DNA of 64,000 nucleotides. Origin: Albula goreensis. Lineage: Eukaryota; Chordata; Actinopteri; Albuliformes; Albulidae. The stretch is from NCBI GenBank assembly GCA_022829145.1, contig CM040764.1, forward strand, positions 7,487,144 through 7,551,143, written 5' to 3'. The notes below the pieces were generated by a model. That model searched no databases and was not told where the DNA came from. It saw only the letters and a list, made by a program, of their open reading frames with translations. Positions 38,757 through 49,864 of the stretch are shown piece after piece (positions within the stretch are counted from its first letter, which is position 1; each line of letters begins with the position of its first letter). Position numbers and translations under genes: made by a program.

Positions 38757-41486
38757 TTAATGCTCAAAGAACATGAAATCCTAAACAGAGTAAAACATCA
38801 TTAGAGCAACAGATTTCAGGATCCATGTGTTAAAATTCAGATCATTTCAAAGGGGTTTGGCATGCTTTCAGACATCGCCGTAACTGGTTGTGACTGAAAA
38901 AAAAAATTGCTTTCAGGCTCAGTAGATCATATTACTTGTGTGAAAGTTATACATTTGCATGGCCTCCTCCCACTATTTTGCTTACAAATGTAGGAACACC
39001 TAATTTGCATCTTTCCATTTAACTCCTATCTGTGTCATCTTATAGGCTGAACTGTAGAACTGTATTGAGCCTTCAGCCAATCACAGAGTGACAAGGTTGT
39101 TCCCATACTCTTGCTTGGTTGTTCTTTTAGAGAACCACAGCATTCTTCAGTATTACTGCAAATGCACTCTTTGGTCACTTTCTGGTCAGCGCTGCTCTCA
39201 GCTCTTAAGAGCCTGTGTTCTCTGACATTGTAAGTAGTTCTGGTTAAGGGTGCCTGCTGAAACGGAGGTGAGGGCACAACCGCTGTCAGAAGTTCACTTA
39301 CGATGAGGAAGCAGGCTCCTAGCATGACAGCTTTGATTTTAACATCCAGGTCTGTGGGAAAGTTGATGCCGAAGCTGTCCGTGTCGATGCAGGCCCCTCT
39401 CGGGTTTCCAATCCAATGCCTGGTGATCCTGCCCACATCGGCCTCTCTCAAATCCTTGACCTGGAAGTGAAATTGCTCTCGGGAATTCTTGTAGAACCAC
39501 ACAATTTTCAGAAAATGTAATATTTGCACACTTCTAGCTGTCACACAGTCTATACTGCAGGCAGATAAATTCCTTTCGTGTTGCTTTTACTGCTCATTTG
39601 TAGCTGACAGCTAGTTTCAATGGGTGAGAATTTCACAAATCCAGTTTACAAAAACTTTTCAAACTTTACAAAATGTATTTTCATGTACTTTCTATACATT
39701 CCAATAGCTTATTTCATTCAAATTTGTCATATTGTCTTCATGTCTTGTGTTATACCTCAAAGTTGACATCAGAGAGGCATTTGGAGCAACAAAAAGTCCC
39801 CGCGATCTTTAAAACTGGCTCCCTCCTCTCATTCTGAATGGTGAATTTAGAAGTGACAGGGTGCCAGTTTTGAATGACGTATCCAATAGGGTTCCCAGGT
39901 GGAGACTGGACTTCCAACTGTATATACAAAGAGCGAAAACAGGAATAGGTCATCGTTCATTAGTCAAAATACATGGCAGAAACACTAATTAAGTCAGATG
40001 AAGTGCAGTACCTCCTGCAGGCAGCAGGGGCAGCAGCAGCAGCCGCACCTGAGCGGCCGCGTAATGGTGATGACCTCCTGGCCCAGGTTATCCTGAATGT
40101 GCAGGACGAAGGAACGCCTTGGCCCGCAGCACTGCCGGTTGCAGTGGCCGTTCTCCTCCTTGGCATAGTACACCTGCTGCCCGTCGCTGTTCTTGATGAT
40201 GTACTTGTTGGTTGCCTCAAAGTTTAGCAAAACTGTGGGGGTGAGTGACATCACTCATGTCAGAGGGACTCATTAGTCACTTGAATTAACACTGTCACAT
40301 GCTGATATCCAAAAAGGAATGGGTTTGCAGAATCGTGTAGTGGTTTGGTGCCCAGAATAACACATTTTTTAAAATCATAATTTCAACAAACCTGGTATTA
40401 AATTGATTCAGGCAGTGAGACTGAGCCCATGTTATTGTCATTACCTTCAGCGAGATCCACATGCTGGTTAACAAGCAGCTGATTTATCTTTAAAGAAACA
40501 GAAGTACATTTGTTTTAACACTGGTATAAGACAAAACACACCTCTAATTCAGTGTAAACACACACACACAATATCATGTTGGAACATTTCTGGGGCCTTT
40601 TCAAATGTAAACAGCAATGAGTAAAAAGTCAAATATAATCTGCAGAATATTTCTTCACATTTAAAGAAAACTCAGGTTGAATTTGGGTGTTTAGCTGACT
40701 AGCGAGGGCCATTCGGTGAGCAAACATTGAGTTTGGTGGCTGTTTTCCTGCACAGATAAATATTTCTGCGTGAGATTTGCTGTTGTACAGCCTAGAAGCC
40801 TGAAATACAATCTGTAGTTAGATGGCTGTAGATACGCACAGGTATACAAACAAGCCCCATTGCAACGAGGGAAAAGTCACCTGAGTCAGGTACTCTAGTC
40901 CCGGGGGACAGCCGGGAACCCTCTGTGGTGTGGGCATCATGGCGGGCACCTGTGGGGGCACGTAACCTGAGGGAGAGCCGAGCTGCTAGTCAAAATGTGA
41001 CACGCTCCTTCATATCCAGCCTTTTTCATCTCAAGGCACAGTTTGGAGCTTCATTTTGAAAGCCCATACTTGTGGCATAATGACACCAACAAAGGCACCA
41101 TAATACAAAGCAATTAGTGTATCACATATTTGAAAACCTATCTTTGAGTGATACCTGTGACAGGGATGCCTGTGTCCATTTTATAGCAGTGTGGAATGTC
41201 ATCACTGCAGTAAAGCAACTGTCATGTAACATGTAAAAGTACTGTTGCATTTTTCCTTCACGTACCTGGTGGCACGGGGACAGCAGAGGCTGCAGGAGGA
41301 GGGTAGGCCGCTTTCATGCCAGGCTGCTGGCTAATGGCATATTCTGCAGGAAAAAAATGGTTCTTTATACTCTACCTATGGATATGTGATAGCATACATG
41401 ATGAGGACTGTGTTAAATGCTTAGATTTTGGTTTGGTGATGGCAGGAGTGGGTTCCTTCCTGATTGAACCTACCTGGTGTTGCCAT
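38757..41486 (-). CDS. plscr: Phospholipid scramblase, tandem copy A (8 coding exons, 261 aa)
   Basis: Coding exons in transcript order: 41474-41486, 41266-41343, 40881-40966, 40445-40487, 40012-40232, 39756-39917, 39302-39460, 38757-38780. Every junction is GT-AG and the phases join to a 261-codon frame. The start is the ATG at 41484-41486 (context CCACCATGG); its exon begins after an acceptor at 41520-41521. Visible landmarks: proline-rich N-terminus (residues 1-59) with PPGY at 29-32; scramblase core from about 60; Cys cluster CGCCCCPCC at 136-144, the palmitoylation site in the family; Asp-rich loop DTDSFGINFPTD at 227-238, matching the family's calcium-binding segment; hydrophobic helix [10 protein letters not shown] running into DFMFFEH at the C-terminus. 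The family mediates calcium-dependent lipid movement between membrane leaflets; human PLSCR1 is also interferon-induced and nuclear. At 261 aa it is shorter than the roughly 320 aa of human PLSCR1. Exons 6-7 depart from family consensus more than copy B does. Orthology to a particular numbered PLSCR is not settled. Confidence 0.93.
39035..39301 (-). other. Read-through open frame after exon 7 of scramblase copy A (possible alternative C-terminus)
   Basis: The exon 7 frame stays open for 88 codons past its GTAAGT donor before a stop at 39035. The canonical splice goes instead to the small last exon at 38757-38780, which encodes the family's usual DFMFFE ending, so this stretch is normally intron. 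If the intron were retained, the protein would gain a Cys-containing tail (motif [12 protein letters not shown]) in place of DFMFFEH. I saw no AATAAA just beyond the stop. It is recorded because the same frame is open in copy B. Probably a by-product of shared ancestry rather than a coding exon. Confidence 0.3.
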
Positions 41487-41863
41487 GGTGGCGTCAGCAG
41501 GACGTTTTACTCAGCAAATCTAAAAAGTAATGCAGACAAACCGGGTATGTCATTTTCCATTTTCCACAGATAACATTCATTGTGTGATAGCATGACCAGA
41601 AAAGAATATTGACCCTATATTGCTGGATGTAGACAGAATTTTACCAGAGAAACAGAAAAATACGATTCAGAAATAAACACTAATAACACTAGATAAGGGG
41701 AAACCACAGAAGATATAACACAAGTTAGCCCTGTTCTATGCAAGGCAGTGTGAAGTTATCTGAAACTTGCATGTTAAGTTGAATTGTTTCAGTTAAGATG
41801 ATGTACACACTGAAAAGTCACAAATTCCTTGTGATGTAAATGTATAGCCTAGATATTATGAGA

Positions 41864-43399
41864 ACAAACCAGCTTTAGCATTAGAACAATATCATTTCCT
41901 TAAAAAATACATAGGCACTCTATTTACTGTACCCACTTCAAAAAACCCCCCACTTATCTGTTAATTATTGTTGCCTGTCAGTGCCAAGCGAGACATGTTC
42001 AACAACGGATAGACACTAGAATTTACAGTATGTGTCTTATTGATCAGTTAAGGCTAATTGTTGTGGAAACACAGGTTTATAATGTTAAATTATCTTCGAC
42101 TGAAGGCAATATCAGCAATACACTACCAGACACCGAATGTCACAAGTGACATCATCCATAATTTTAAGCAAGTCTGTCATTGGAAAATTTCACACACATT
42201 GGCACTGAAGAGAAACATCTCACCTGGTGAGCCCAGAACAGGGGAGGCATGATCTTTACCTTTAAATCTATCATTACTTTCAACCTGTTCCCATTTATCC
42301 TCTTTGATTAACAGCAAAACAAATTAATAGAGAAATCAACTCCAGCTGACTTACAAAAGGGTAAGTGGTTAACAATTTCATTTTGTGATAGAATTGCTCT
42401 TCTTGGCAAACTAGTGTTACATTTGTTCTTGATTTTTTTTTTAATCTGTCAGCAACTGTACTCTTCTCTCTCCAAACCTAAATAATATTGTTACCTTAAA
42501 AGGTACCTCAAAAATTCTCCAGTTTTTACTCATGAAACATCAGTTTTTGCGCTAATCTTTATTGTGCGTCGCACCCAAAGCTGATGTACTACACAGATAA
42601 AATGTCTTGTTTCATACAAGCGTATTTTCTAATTAAATGATAAGTACTTCTCTTTGTGTTCTGTAACACAAGAAAGCAACAAAGTGAAACAGTTGACAGA
42701 AAGCTTCGGGATTACTTCTCTGTTATAATTCATATAACTGCCATCCCAGTTATTCAATCTCATGTTGTAGCTTTCGCCATCGTACACATTTCAGCCTGTG
42801 CTGTTTCCTGTGCATTTAAATGGTAGAATCTTACAGATGAGGATCACAAATCATTATTCCCTTACTTCAGAAGGAGAATACTATTACTCATAAATTATAA
42901 CACTATGTGAGTATAACAACTGCTATAAATAACAAATGCTAGTGAAGAAACAAATGCTAGTGAAGAAAAATAATCCTACGACAAAATTAAACTAGAGACC
43001 ATTTAGTTCAGCTGGTGTTGATTAACGAAGCTAAACAGCACCTCAAATTGTGTAAAGCATCATGGTGTTTTCTTCTACTGTAAATTTAAATTGACATTTA
43101 TTTTGTTTTATTTCTGTGTTTATGTACTGTTTTTTCTGTTTTTGATGTAGGCTAAAGCACTTTGGTCAAATTCAACTTGGCTCATTGTTTTTAAAACAGT
43201 AAGGCATTATACAGTCCATTCACTTATTTCATGCTTACTTTAAACATAAAGTGCAACCATTCTTTACAAATAAAATCTTTTGACCACTTTTATCGAATAA
43301 AACTATCAACAACAATCGCCCAATAACCTAGATGGTGAGTAGGGAAGACTAGAACTGAATGATTAAATAATCTTGGCCCACCATATTAAGAGCAATGCA
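41864..43399. other. Upstream flank or first intron of scramblase copy A
   Basis: AT-rich unique sequence beyond the end of the duplicated unit, with the 18-bp duplication at 42931. No exon recognised. Confidence 0.5.
42931..42969 (+). repeat. 18-bp tandem duplication
   Basis: ACAAATGCTAGTGAAGAAA occurs twice in succession. Confidence 0.7.
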
Positions 43400-43885
43400 T
43401 TGTTCAGTTCAATAAATCCAGTTCTGCTCTCTTTCTCAGACTGCCATTATGAATATACCGCACACAGACAGCAATCAGTTCCTTCTTCAACAGGTCTTCG
43501 TCAGCTAAAATCGCACGGTAGGTGTCAGTCTGCTCACGCTTTGATTTTTCGGAGAAGCAGCAATGCTGCCATTTCAGAGAGATCATTTTGCACGTCAGGG
43601 CTCATCATTTTAGCATTACTTGGGAGCTCATTAAGGCGGTTTTTTCATCTCGGGGTCACGTGCACAAATCAGCTCAAATAATTCAAGGAAGATCCCTCTG
43701 TTCAGTGTATCCGCGTCTTCCCTGTGACCATGTGCAGCTATGCATTGCTTTGCACAGAATAGCAGGATGTCAGTTATAAATTTGACATGTGCCCGGTTTC
43801 TTGCAATAAAATCAGCAACTTGCTTGTGTTTGTCTTTTGTGACCTGCTGCATGATGTCACCTTTCCCAGCCCTTTCCATGTCCAT
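43400..43885 (-). pseudogene. DUF4371 / ZMYM-like (hAT-type) transposase relic
   Basis: The minus strand codes HKQVADFIARNRAHVKFITD and HREDADTLNRGIFLELFELI, then after a one-base frameshift near 43635 NELPSNAKMMSPDVQNDL. An in-frame stop follows, and after another frame change come YRAILADEDLLKKELIAVCV and RYIHNGSLRKRA. These match the DUF4371 region of domesticated and mobile hAT-like proteins (ZMYM family, TTF-type). Only about 160 codons remain, and the frame is broken at least twice. No terminal inverted repeats were located around it. Confidence 0.75.
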
Positions 43886-44417
43886 AAAACCCTAGTGCCT
43901 GGCCACAGCAGCAACATGAGCTTAACTTGTGTGGGAGTTTAAATTAAAGAAACTTATCACATAACTTCTTCCATGATTTACATCTTTTGTACTTTTATAT
44001 TTAATGCCTTACATTTATTTATAACACAAATCCTCAGCAGAAACAGAGTCTTTGGAGATAAGTTTTCTTACATTCCCATGGGAACAGGGCCTCTGTTCAC
44101 ATACTAATTGGATACACTGACCTACAGAAGCTTAGGGAGTGAGGGTCGATGATGTGGGTTTGGGAGCTTTTTGATCTCAGCAATTGAGTAGAGAGGACTG
44201 TCGTGGAAAATTACGACAAACGGTATATTGTTTTGTCAGATGTCAGGTGTAAATCATAAATCTAATTAATTATTGGCTCCGGGTGTAGCAGTTATTATGG
44301 GAACCAGAAGGGACGTAGAAATAACGGTGTATTGAAAAACAGTTGTAAAGCTGAAGGAGGGGTTTGAGTTTAAGCTATAAAAGAGAGTGCATTCAGAGAG
44401 TGCCTCGGTGAGTGATT

Positions 44418-44500
<83 letters not shown>

Positions 44501-47133
44501 TAAGAATGATTGGAGAGCACAACTGGGAGAGTGATTGGGAAATTACTGCTCTGTGCGCAGACCAGCCCGATTTACTTTATGCTCTTTGTTGCATATACAA
44601 TAAACCCACTTCCATCAGACTTCTCAGGTAAGGTTTGTTTATTTGGGAATTGGTGAACAAAGTGTGGAGGGGGCACTCAACCCATCTGGCCCAGGCTGAG
44701 ATTGTTTCTCCCACACTGCCCTCGTTTTTGATACAAAACTGATCAAGATGCCCCCAGTCTCTCAGTCCTGCTTGGCTAAATCAGTTTTCCTTGACATTAA
44801 TGCTTGAGTGGCGAAAAGGGTGTAGTCCAGTCAATCTGTGGTTTGACCCAGGGAAAATTTCAATAGTAATCATTCAAGGTTTTATGTTTTCCCTAGGGAC
44901 ATCCACATAACATATTAAAAGTATACCATTATGTACTTAGTGGATCAAGGTAAATTCAGGGGTTGAAATTTGGGGCCTTCATGTCACAGTGTCACACGAA
45001 GAACTGCGCATCTCTGCTTCTGAACACGCTATTTTTATCTAATTTATGTCTATACATTGGTTTTCTAGGCTGTTCTTTCACATACAACCACCAGATATGA
45101 CCTGTTCTGAATGTATATGTACACTTTGGGGGTACCCTTACCCCAAAATTACTTTTTTCTGAATCCAAACAAAGTCAATCAAACTACGTCATAAACCATT
45201 TATTATCAGTGAATTTTCTGCACGTACAAATTTGTCTTAGTATATTGTTTTTCCATGAAAACCATGATGCATGTCAGCACACAGACTGAAACCTTAAATG
45301 AGACCAAGCTTGAAACATGCTTTGACTGTAAGTCTGCATGTAATCTTCAGTCCATGTACTCAGGTTTTGACCATTCATTAACATGTTTATTTTGATATAA
45401 ATGGTGTCTTACTGTAAAACCTTTGTCAATATCATATCAGCATACTAGATGCATGCTCTGTGGAAGACCATGAATTTGTATAATAATTAATATTTTAATA
45501 TGTAATTCATATTTTGATGTGAATTTACATAAACTGTACCTTAGAAGTTGGATATGGTGCAGCAATCTATAACCATTCTTGTGGTAACATTTGAAAACAA
45601 ACACACAGCTGGACAGAAGAACATTGCAGTCTCAGGATGTTAAAGAAATTGATAACCATGACCACAAACACTGCTTAAGGAACCAGAAGTCATCTCCCTT
45701 ATAGTTGCCCTCTCACAATGTGTGCTTAGCCTCTAAAAGATACATGTATTTCCCCAACACCATATGCTAACAGATTATAATAGTCTTTTTATGTTTCACA
45801 TGCTCACTATTAGAACTATCAGAGAGTAATGGACCTTGAGGAAAAGTAGCTCAAACATCACTGGAGTCTCCTTTCCATTACAAATGTTTGTTGGAGCACG
45901 TAAGGTGTGGGGCATTATTCCCCTTTGTACTGCTTCATCATGCTTCAGTTCCTCTCATTGTGTATCTCTGACATTTTTAATGTGCCACATGAGAGGAAGG
46001 AAAATTAATTCCCCTTGTGTCGTAATTGATGACAGGGTGTAATATCAACTTGATGAAAAGGCAACTTCCCCCAAAGTTTGTGTACCTGATGTACATAAAA
46101 TTCCCATTAGCACTATCAGCACATTGCAAAGCTTGATCAATTAACAATACTCACACAACTAAATAGCACAGTGAATACAAAATACAAAGTTGGAAAGTTT
46201 GGAAAAGAGTGTTATTTATACATTTAATATCCTCTTCAGAGCACTTAAAAAGCCTTTATTAAGGTGTGAATTATGTGCAATGGATAATAGCAGTTATAAA
46301 ATATGATAAAGGGAGAGGGGGACTTTAAATAACCACATATATAATTTTTTTATTGTTTCTACTGTTTCATATGATGTTTTACATTAATGATTACACTGTC
46401 CTATAGGAGAAGTAATCAGTCATCTCCTAGGGAACAGGTTCTTGTATCATATTCAGATGACCCTTTAATATGTAATAATCTTTATGGTATATACTCTTTC
46501 CAAACACCATACATTTTCTTCAAACCAGTTTTTAGCATTCAGCCTGTTGAAACAGCCTGTATAGTCTGTGCATTTTATGGAGCAGTGAGCTGCACCCATT
46601 TAGATGGCCGTGGGATTACTGATCTGCCTTTCCTCTCTTTGTCACAGTAAATATGCTTTCAGCCAGCTAATGTTCCTGAAAGGAAGCTGGAGAATTCATT
46701 CCTACTTCATGTCATTGAAATGTGTCTCAGTCTTTAGGAGCCTAAATGGCTCTTTCCATCATCTCTCCTCTGGTTCCCATTGGTACTTTGACCTTGTTTC
46801 AGCCAGCAGAGTATATGGAGAGCATCAAACACAATATGCTTTTAAATTTGGGAGAGTGTACTGCTACCATGGGAAGCACTGTCCATTGCCAGCATCTGGA
46901 ATAAAATAGATTTTGTCTGTAATGGCAATTAAATGTATATAATGCACAATTATTTTATAGCTAAGCTGCATTGTTAAAATATATTGCGGTGCAGTCCAAA
47001 ACCCAAAAGTCTCCTCCAGCCTCTAGGCTGTGCTTTTAATTAATATGTGGCCTAACTGAAAGCAAGTGCTTGCACCTGGTTTGATGAGCAATCACCCTCA
47101 GGTGAGCCTGTCTGTAATAACGGAAGATTTGGC
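43886..47133. other. Probable intronic sequence of scramblase copy A
   Basis: Holds the 80-bp (GT)n. Otherwise AT-rich unique DNA without recognised genes. Confidence 0.45.
44420..44499 (+). repeat. (GT)n microsatellite, 80 bp perfect
   Basis: Uninterrupted GT repeat, the longest pure one in the window. It falls inside the inferred first intron of copy A. Confidence 0.95.
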
Positions 47134-47490
47134 AAAAAAAAAAAAAAAAAAATACAATTTCTCCTGGATTCAGTCCTTTTTTTAGTTGACTGGACTCGGG
47201 GCAAAACACAGCGTCCAGTTACACCCTCGCCAATTGTGCCGGTCATATCATTGAGCAGAAAAACTCCTGCCCTTTCCACTAGCTGTAAGGTGGCTGGGAA
47301 ATCATGCACTTTTGGCTGGTTTGCAGGTTCGCCAACCGTGGAAATATCAGAGGACTAGCTCTACCACTGGAACGACGGAAGATGTGCAGCCTCGGAGCTG
47401 CACTTGTTTTGGGCAAAGATGATGCAGAAACGGCTTTTGCATGCCTTGTGTCCGGCTGGTTGTCAATGGGGTTTTTTTTTTTTTTTTTTT
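47134..47490. repeat. A19 and T19 runs in opposite orientation
   Basis: A19 at 47134-47152 and T19 at 47472-47490 flank about 320 bp of higher-complexity sequence that I could not identify. The runs could pair, or could be tails of two oppositely oriented retro-inserts. Confidence 0.6.
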
Positions 47491-47669
47491 GAAAGAAGAA
47501 ATTTAACACGGAGCTCAGTTTAATTTTGAACAAATAAATGAAAGAAACAAAGCTACGAGTGAGAATACTAATCTCGCCAGCTCGCTGGGGTCACACACAT
47601 TTAAAGAATTGTGCACACTCAAAAAAGAAAAAAAGGTAGGCTGTAAATGAGACCGCGGATATTATTTGA

Positions 47670-47745
47670 TTTTTGGGCGTGCCAGCTGCCCCTTTGGGTG
47701 GCATAGGCACACCCTGGCACACCCGTGGCTACGCCGGTGATGCCA
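47670..47745 (-). mobile_element. Possible end of a DNA transposon
   Basis: On the minus strand CACCGGCGTAGCCACGGGTG is followed by TGCCAGGGTGTGCCTATGCC. This resembles the termini of fish hAT-like elements beginning CAGTGGCGTAGCCA. No matching inverted end was found, and any link to the transposase relic at 43400-43885 is unproven. Confidence 0.35.
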
Positions 47746-47879
47746 ACTCCTGCAACTGTATCCCAAACTAACTAAATGCTAAGACAAATATTTGATCCTA
47801 TTTGTACTTTATATTTTCTGTTTCTATTCTAACTTTAAAAACAATACACAAGTGCCACTCGGCTAAGACAAACACTTAC

Positions 47880-48060
47880 CTTTGTGAATTCGAGTTGCAC
47901 AATATGAAACGAGTTGGCACAGTGTCCTATGCGCTTTTCCGAGGACTGTCCTCTGACAACACTGCCCGTTTCCGAGTACGGCGGTGATGCCAAACACTGA
48001 ACATAGATTCCTCGAAGTGACGTAGTCTATGGAGGGAAGTCCGAAGTGCTGCTCGAGATT
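47880..48060 (-). promoter_or_regulatory. Candidate non-coding first exon and promoter of scramblase copy A
   Basis: On the minus strand a strong donor, CACAAAG|GTAAGTG, ends an exon-like CpG-rich stretch at 47880. Copy A's first coding exon begins with an acceptor at 41520-41521, so a non-coding upstream exon is required; this is the best one I found. About ten CpGs fall within 150 bp. Just upstream lie a CRE-like TGACGTAG (48018-48025, plus strand) and a palindromic TTCCTCGAA (48008-48016) that fits the STAT/GAS pattern TTCNNNGAA. The exon would carry a short upstream open frame of about 25 codons. Intron 1 would be about 6.4 kb. No transcript evidence; either motif could occur by chance. 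Confidence 0.45.
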
Positions 48061-48257
48061 TCTATTGTTTGAGTAGCTACAAACAAAATGGTGCAGAAAG
48101 AGGTTTGTGCATGAAAAGTGACAGTAAAATACCTGGGAAAAACAAGGTATTTGTTTGCTGCTACTGTCCCATTTTTACACAAGCAGTGTTTTGTATGTCA
48201 TTTTCATTCTGAAGTAAATCATGGGAAGTATGTGTGAATTGAGGTTGGTACTGTGAG

Positions 48258-48345
48258 TCAGTGGTTAGCACAGTGGTCTCACACCAAGAGGGAGTCCGGT
48301 TGAGTCCCACAACGGCCAGGTTCGCCCTATGTACAGTTCTCCCGA
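48258..48345 (+). mobile_element. tRNA-like fish interspersed repeat, degenerate
   Basis: Contains GTCAGTGGTTAGCACAGTGG (A-box-like), CTCACACCAAGAGGGAGTCC and GGTTGAGTCCCAC (B-box-like), then CTATGTACAGTTCTCCCG. This order resembles the widespread teleost repeat beginning GTGGTTAGCACTGT..CTCACAGCAAGAAGG. Recognised from memory of the family. Confidence 0.6.
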
Positions 48346-48979
48346 TTTTCTCAAGAAGGTCAGTCCATTCTTCAAATCTCTCTCTTTCTATTTGTACAGT
48401 ATATAAATAACCATTACATGACTGACATTACAGTTATGAAGGTGATGCTTTATTTTCATGTCGTCATTCACAAATTAAAATCAACCCTAAAATATCTAAA
48501 CGTTCACTGCAGTTGCACTGTGGAGTGAATTTTCTGTCAAATGAATCTGAAGAATCCCATTTTCATGCACTGTACAGTAATTCCTTGAGCCTGGGGAACA
48601 TTATTGTTTGCATTTACATTCAAAAGTAATGTAATACATTGTATATCACATAATTTGTGTTTTAATATGTACTCACTTTTGTTGAATCAGATTGTCATAA
48701 CCATATTGCTCAAAAAAATCTGAAACACATAAAGAAATGTATAACCATATAACAACATTCAATGTACCTCCTGTGTATTTTCTATCATCTTTGGCATTTT
48801 TCAGAACTATTAAATATGGACTATGTCTGAATAACTTTTTTACCTTTACTTTTATTAAATGAACATTACTTTGTATCAGAGTTGCACAGTTATACACAAT
48901 AATAATCAATCGCATACATTATGTTTACCAAAAGTCCAAAATTTATTGTTTGTCTGAATGTCTCTTTCCTGGGTTCCAT

Positions 48980-49405
48980 AAGTGGTCAATTTCTATCAAT
49001 ATCTATGTCATTTTTCTTGGACCAGTCTTAATGCAAATGTAAATCTCTCCATACTGTATAATATGTTGTTAACAATGTCCATCCATTGGGTCATTGTAGG
49101 AGGCTGTCAAGAAAGCCATCTCATTGTGATGGCTTTTTACTTGCAGATAACAGGAAATTCAACAAGTTTTTTCATAAGTATTCAACTCACCAGGCAGATC
49201 ACAGATGCAGGGAAGCAATAGACAGATCAAAACCCATTATCTCATTGATTGAGGTACCCACATCCTCCCCATATGGCTGGATTAAAGCACATGGCCATAA
49301 AACATGCACATGGTCGACCATTACCAGCCCATACTGCCTCCAGCAGGGGTGTGGCACATTGACTTTTATGTGCATTAATGTTAATTGATACGAAAATACA
49401 TTCAT
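48980..49405 (-). mobile_element. L1 (LINE-1) ORF2 C-terminal remnant
   Basis: The minus strand reads HPCWRQYGLVMVDHVHVLWP at about 49300-49370 and then KKAITMRWLS, PPTMTQWMDIV and MERFTFALRLVQEK at about 48990-49140. This matches the end of L1 ORF2: the Cys/His segment, then the 'KKAITRKWL..PPT..QWMDIV..ME..TF.LRL' block. Several stops interrupt it. It is the part that should follow the remnant at 52150-53700 on the same strand, so the two may be one copy split by later insertions. Confidence 0.7.
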
Positions 49406-49450
49406 GTTTACCCCTCCGTATTTGTTCTGTATAGTTGTCAGTTATTTCCC

Positions 49451-49835
49451 AACCTGGCAAACCTAGGACTATGGAATTGCCAGTCAGCAGCCCAGAAAGC
49501 TGGCTTCATCACAGCCTATGCCGAGATACAGCCATTTCAGTTCCTGGCTTTAACAGAGACCTGGATATCACCGCTTGGATGTTGTATTATGTTTGTTACT
49601 TTATTATAAATTGTATAAATTATTGTTTATAAATTTAATAGTTGGCTATGTAGGCCTACAATGTTTATTGGCTGTGCTATGTTTATTACTTTGACTGTTT
49701 CATAGACTTTATTTTTAGCTTTGAACTGCAGAAGCAATGCTCAAATGATGCAATTTCTTTCCTGTATTAATGCTGACTGGATGCACTCCTTGCACGCTGC
49801 TTTGAATAAAAGCGTCCGCAAAATGAATTAATACA
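49451..49835 (+). mobile_element. L2/CR1-type LINE, internally deleted (endonuclease piece joined to 3' tail)
   Basis: The plus strand encodes LGLWNCQSAAQKAGFITAY and then FQFLALTETWISP up to about 49573, a conserved stretch of the apurinic-type endonuclease of fish L2-like LINEs (the TETW motif). Directly afterwards comes AT-rich 3'-UTR-like sequence, and the copy ends with CTTTGAATAAAAGCGTCCGC at about 49799-49818, the L2-type tail. The rest of the endonuclease and the whole reverse transcriptase are missing, so the copy is dead. Confidence 0.7.
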
Positions 49836-49864
49836 AGTGTAAATGACTCTCTGCTATTGTTGTA

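Larger units (their letters stand above)
37685..41863 (-). repeat. Tandem duplication unit A (carries scramblase copy A)
   Basis: Homology with unit B starts near GCTACGTGGACCT at 37685 and ends near ATATTATGAG at about 41863, well upstream of exon 1. Within it, most alignable intron sequence differs by about 2%. Relative to B, this unit has about 890 bp extra downstream of the gene (about 37725-38617, including a (CA)n at 38325-38351). It lacks about 1.5 kb in intron 1, about 465 bp in intron 7, about 260 bp in intron 5 and about 150 bp in intron 3. Confidence 0.85.

Noticed and set aside
39035-39544. 169-codon frame as the real 3' coding exon of copy A
   Set aside because: Its first codons are intron 6, and it runs through a perfect GTAAGT donor. 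The family's DFMFFE ending is found intact after an acceptor at 38781-38782, so only 39302-39460 is called coding.
39973-40227. Plus-strand frames over scramblase exon 5 (also 56204-56527)
   Set aside because: Antisense shadows of the Cys- and Pro-rich exon; no independent evidence.
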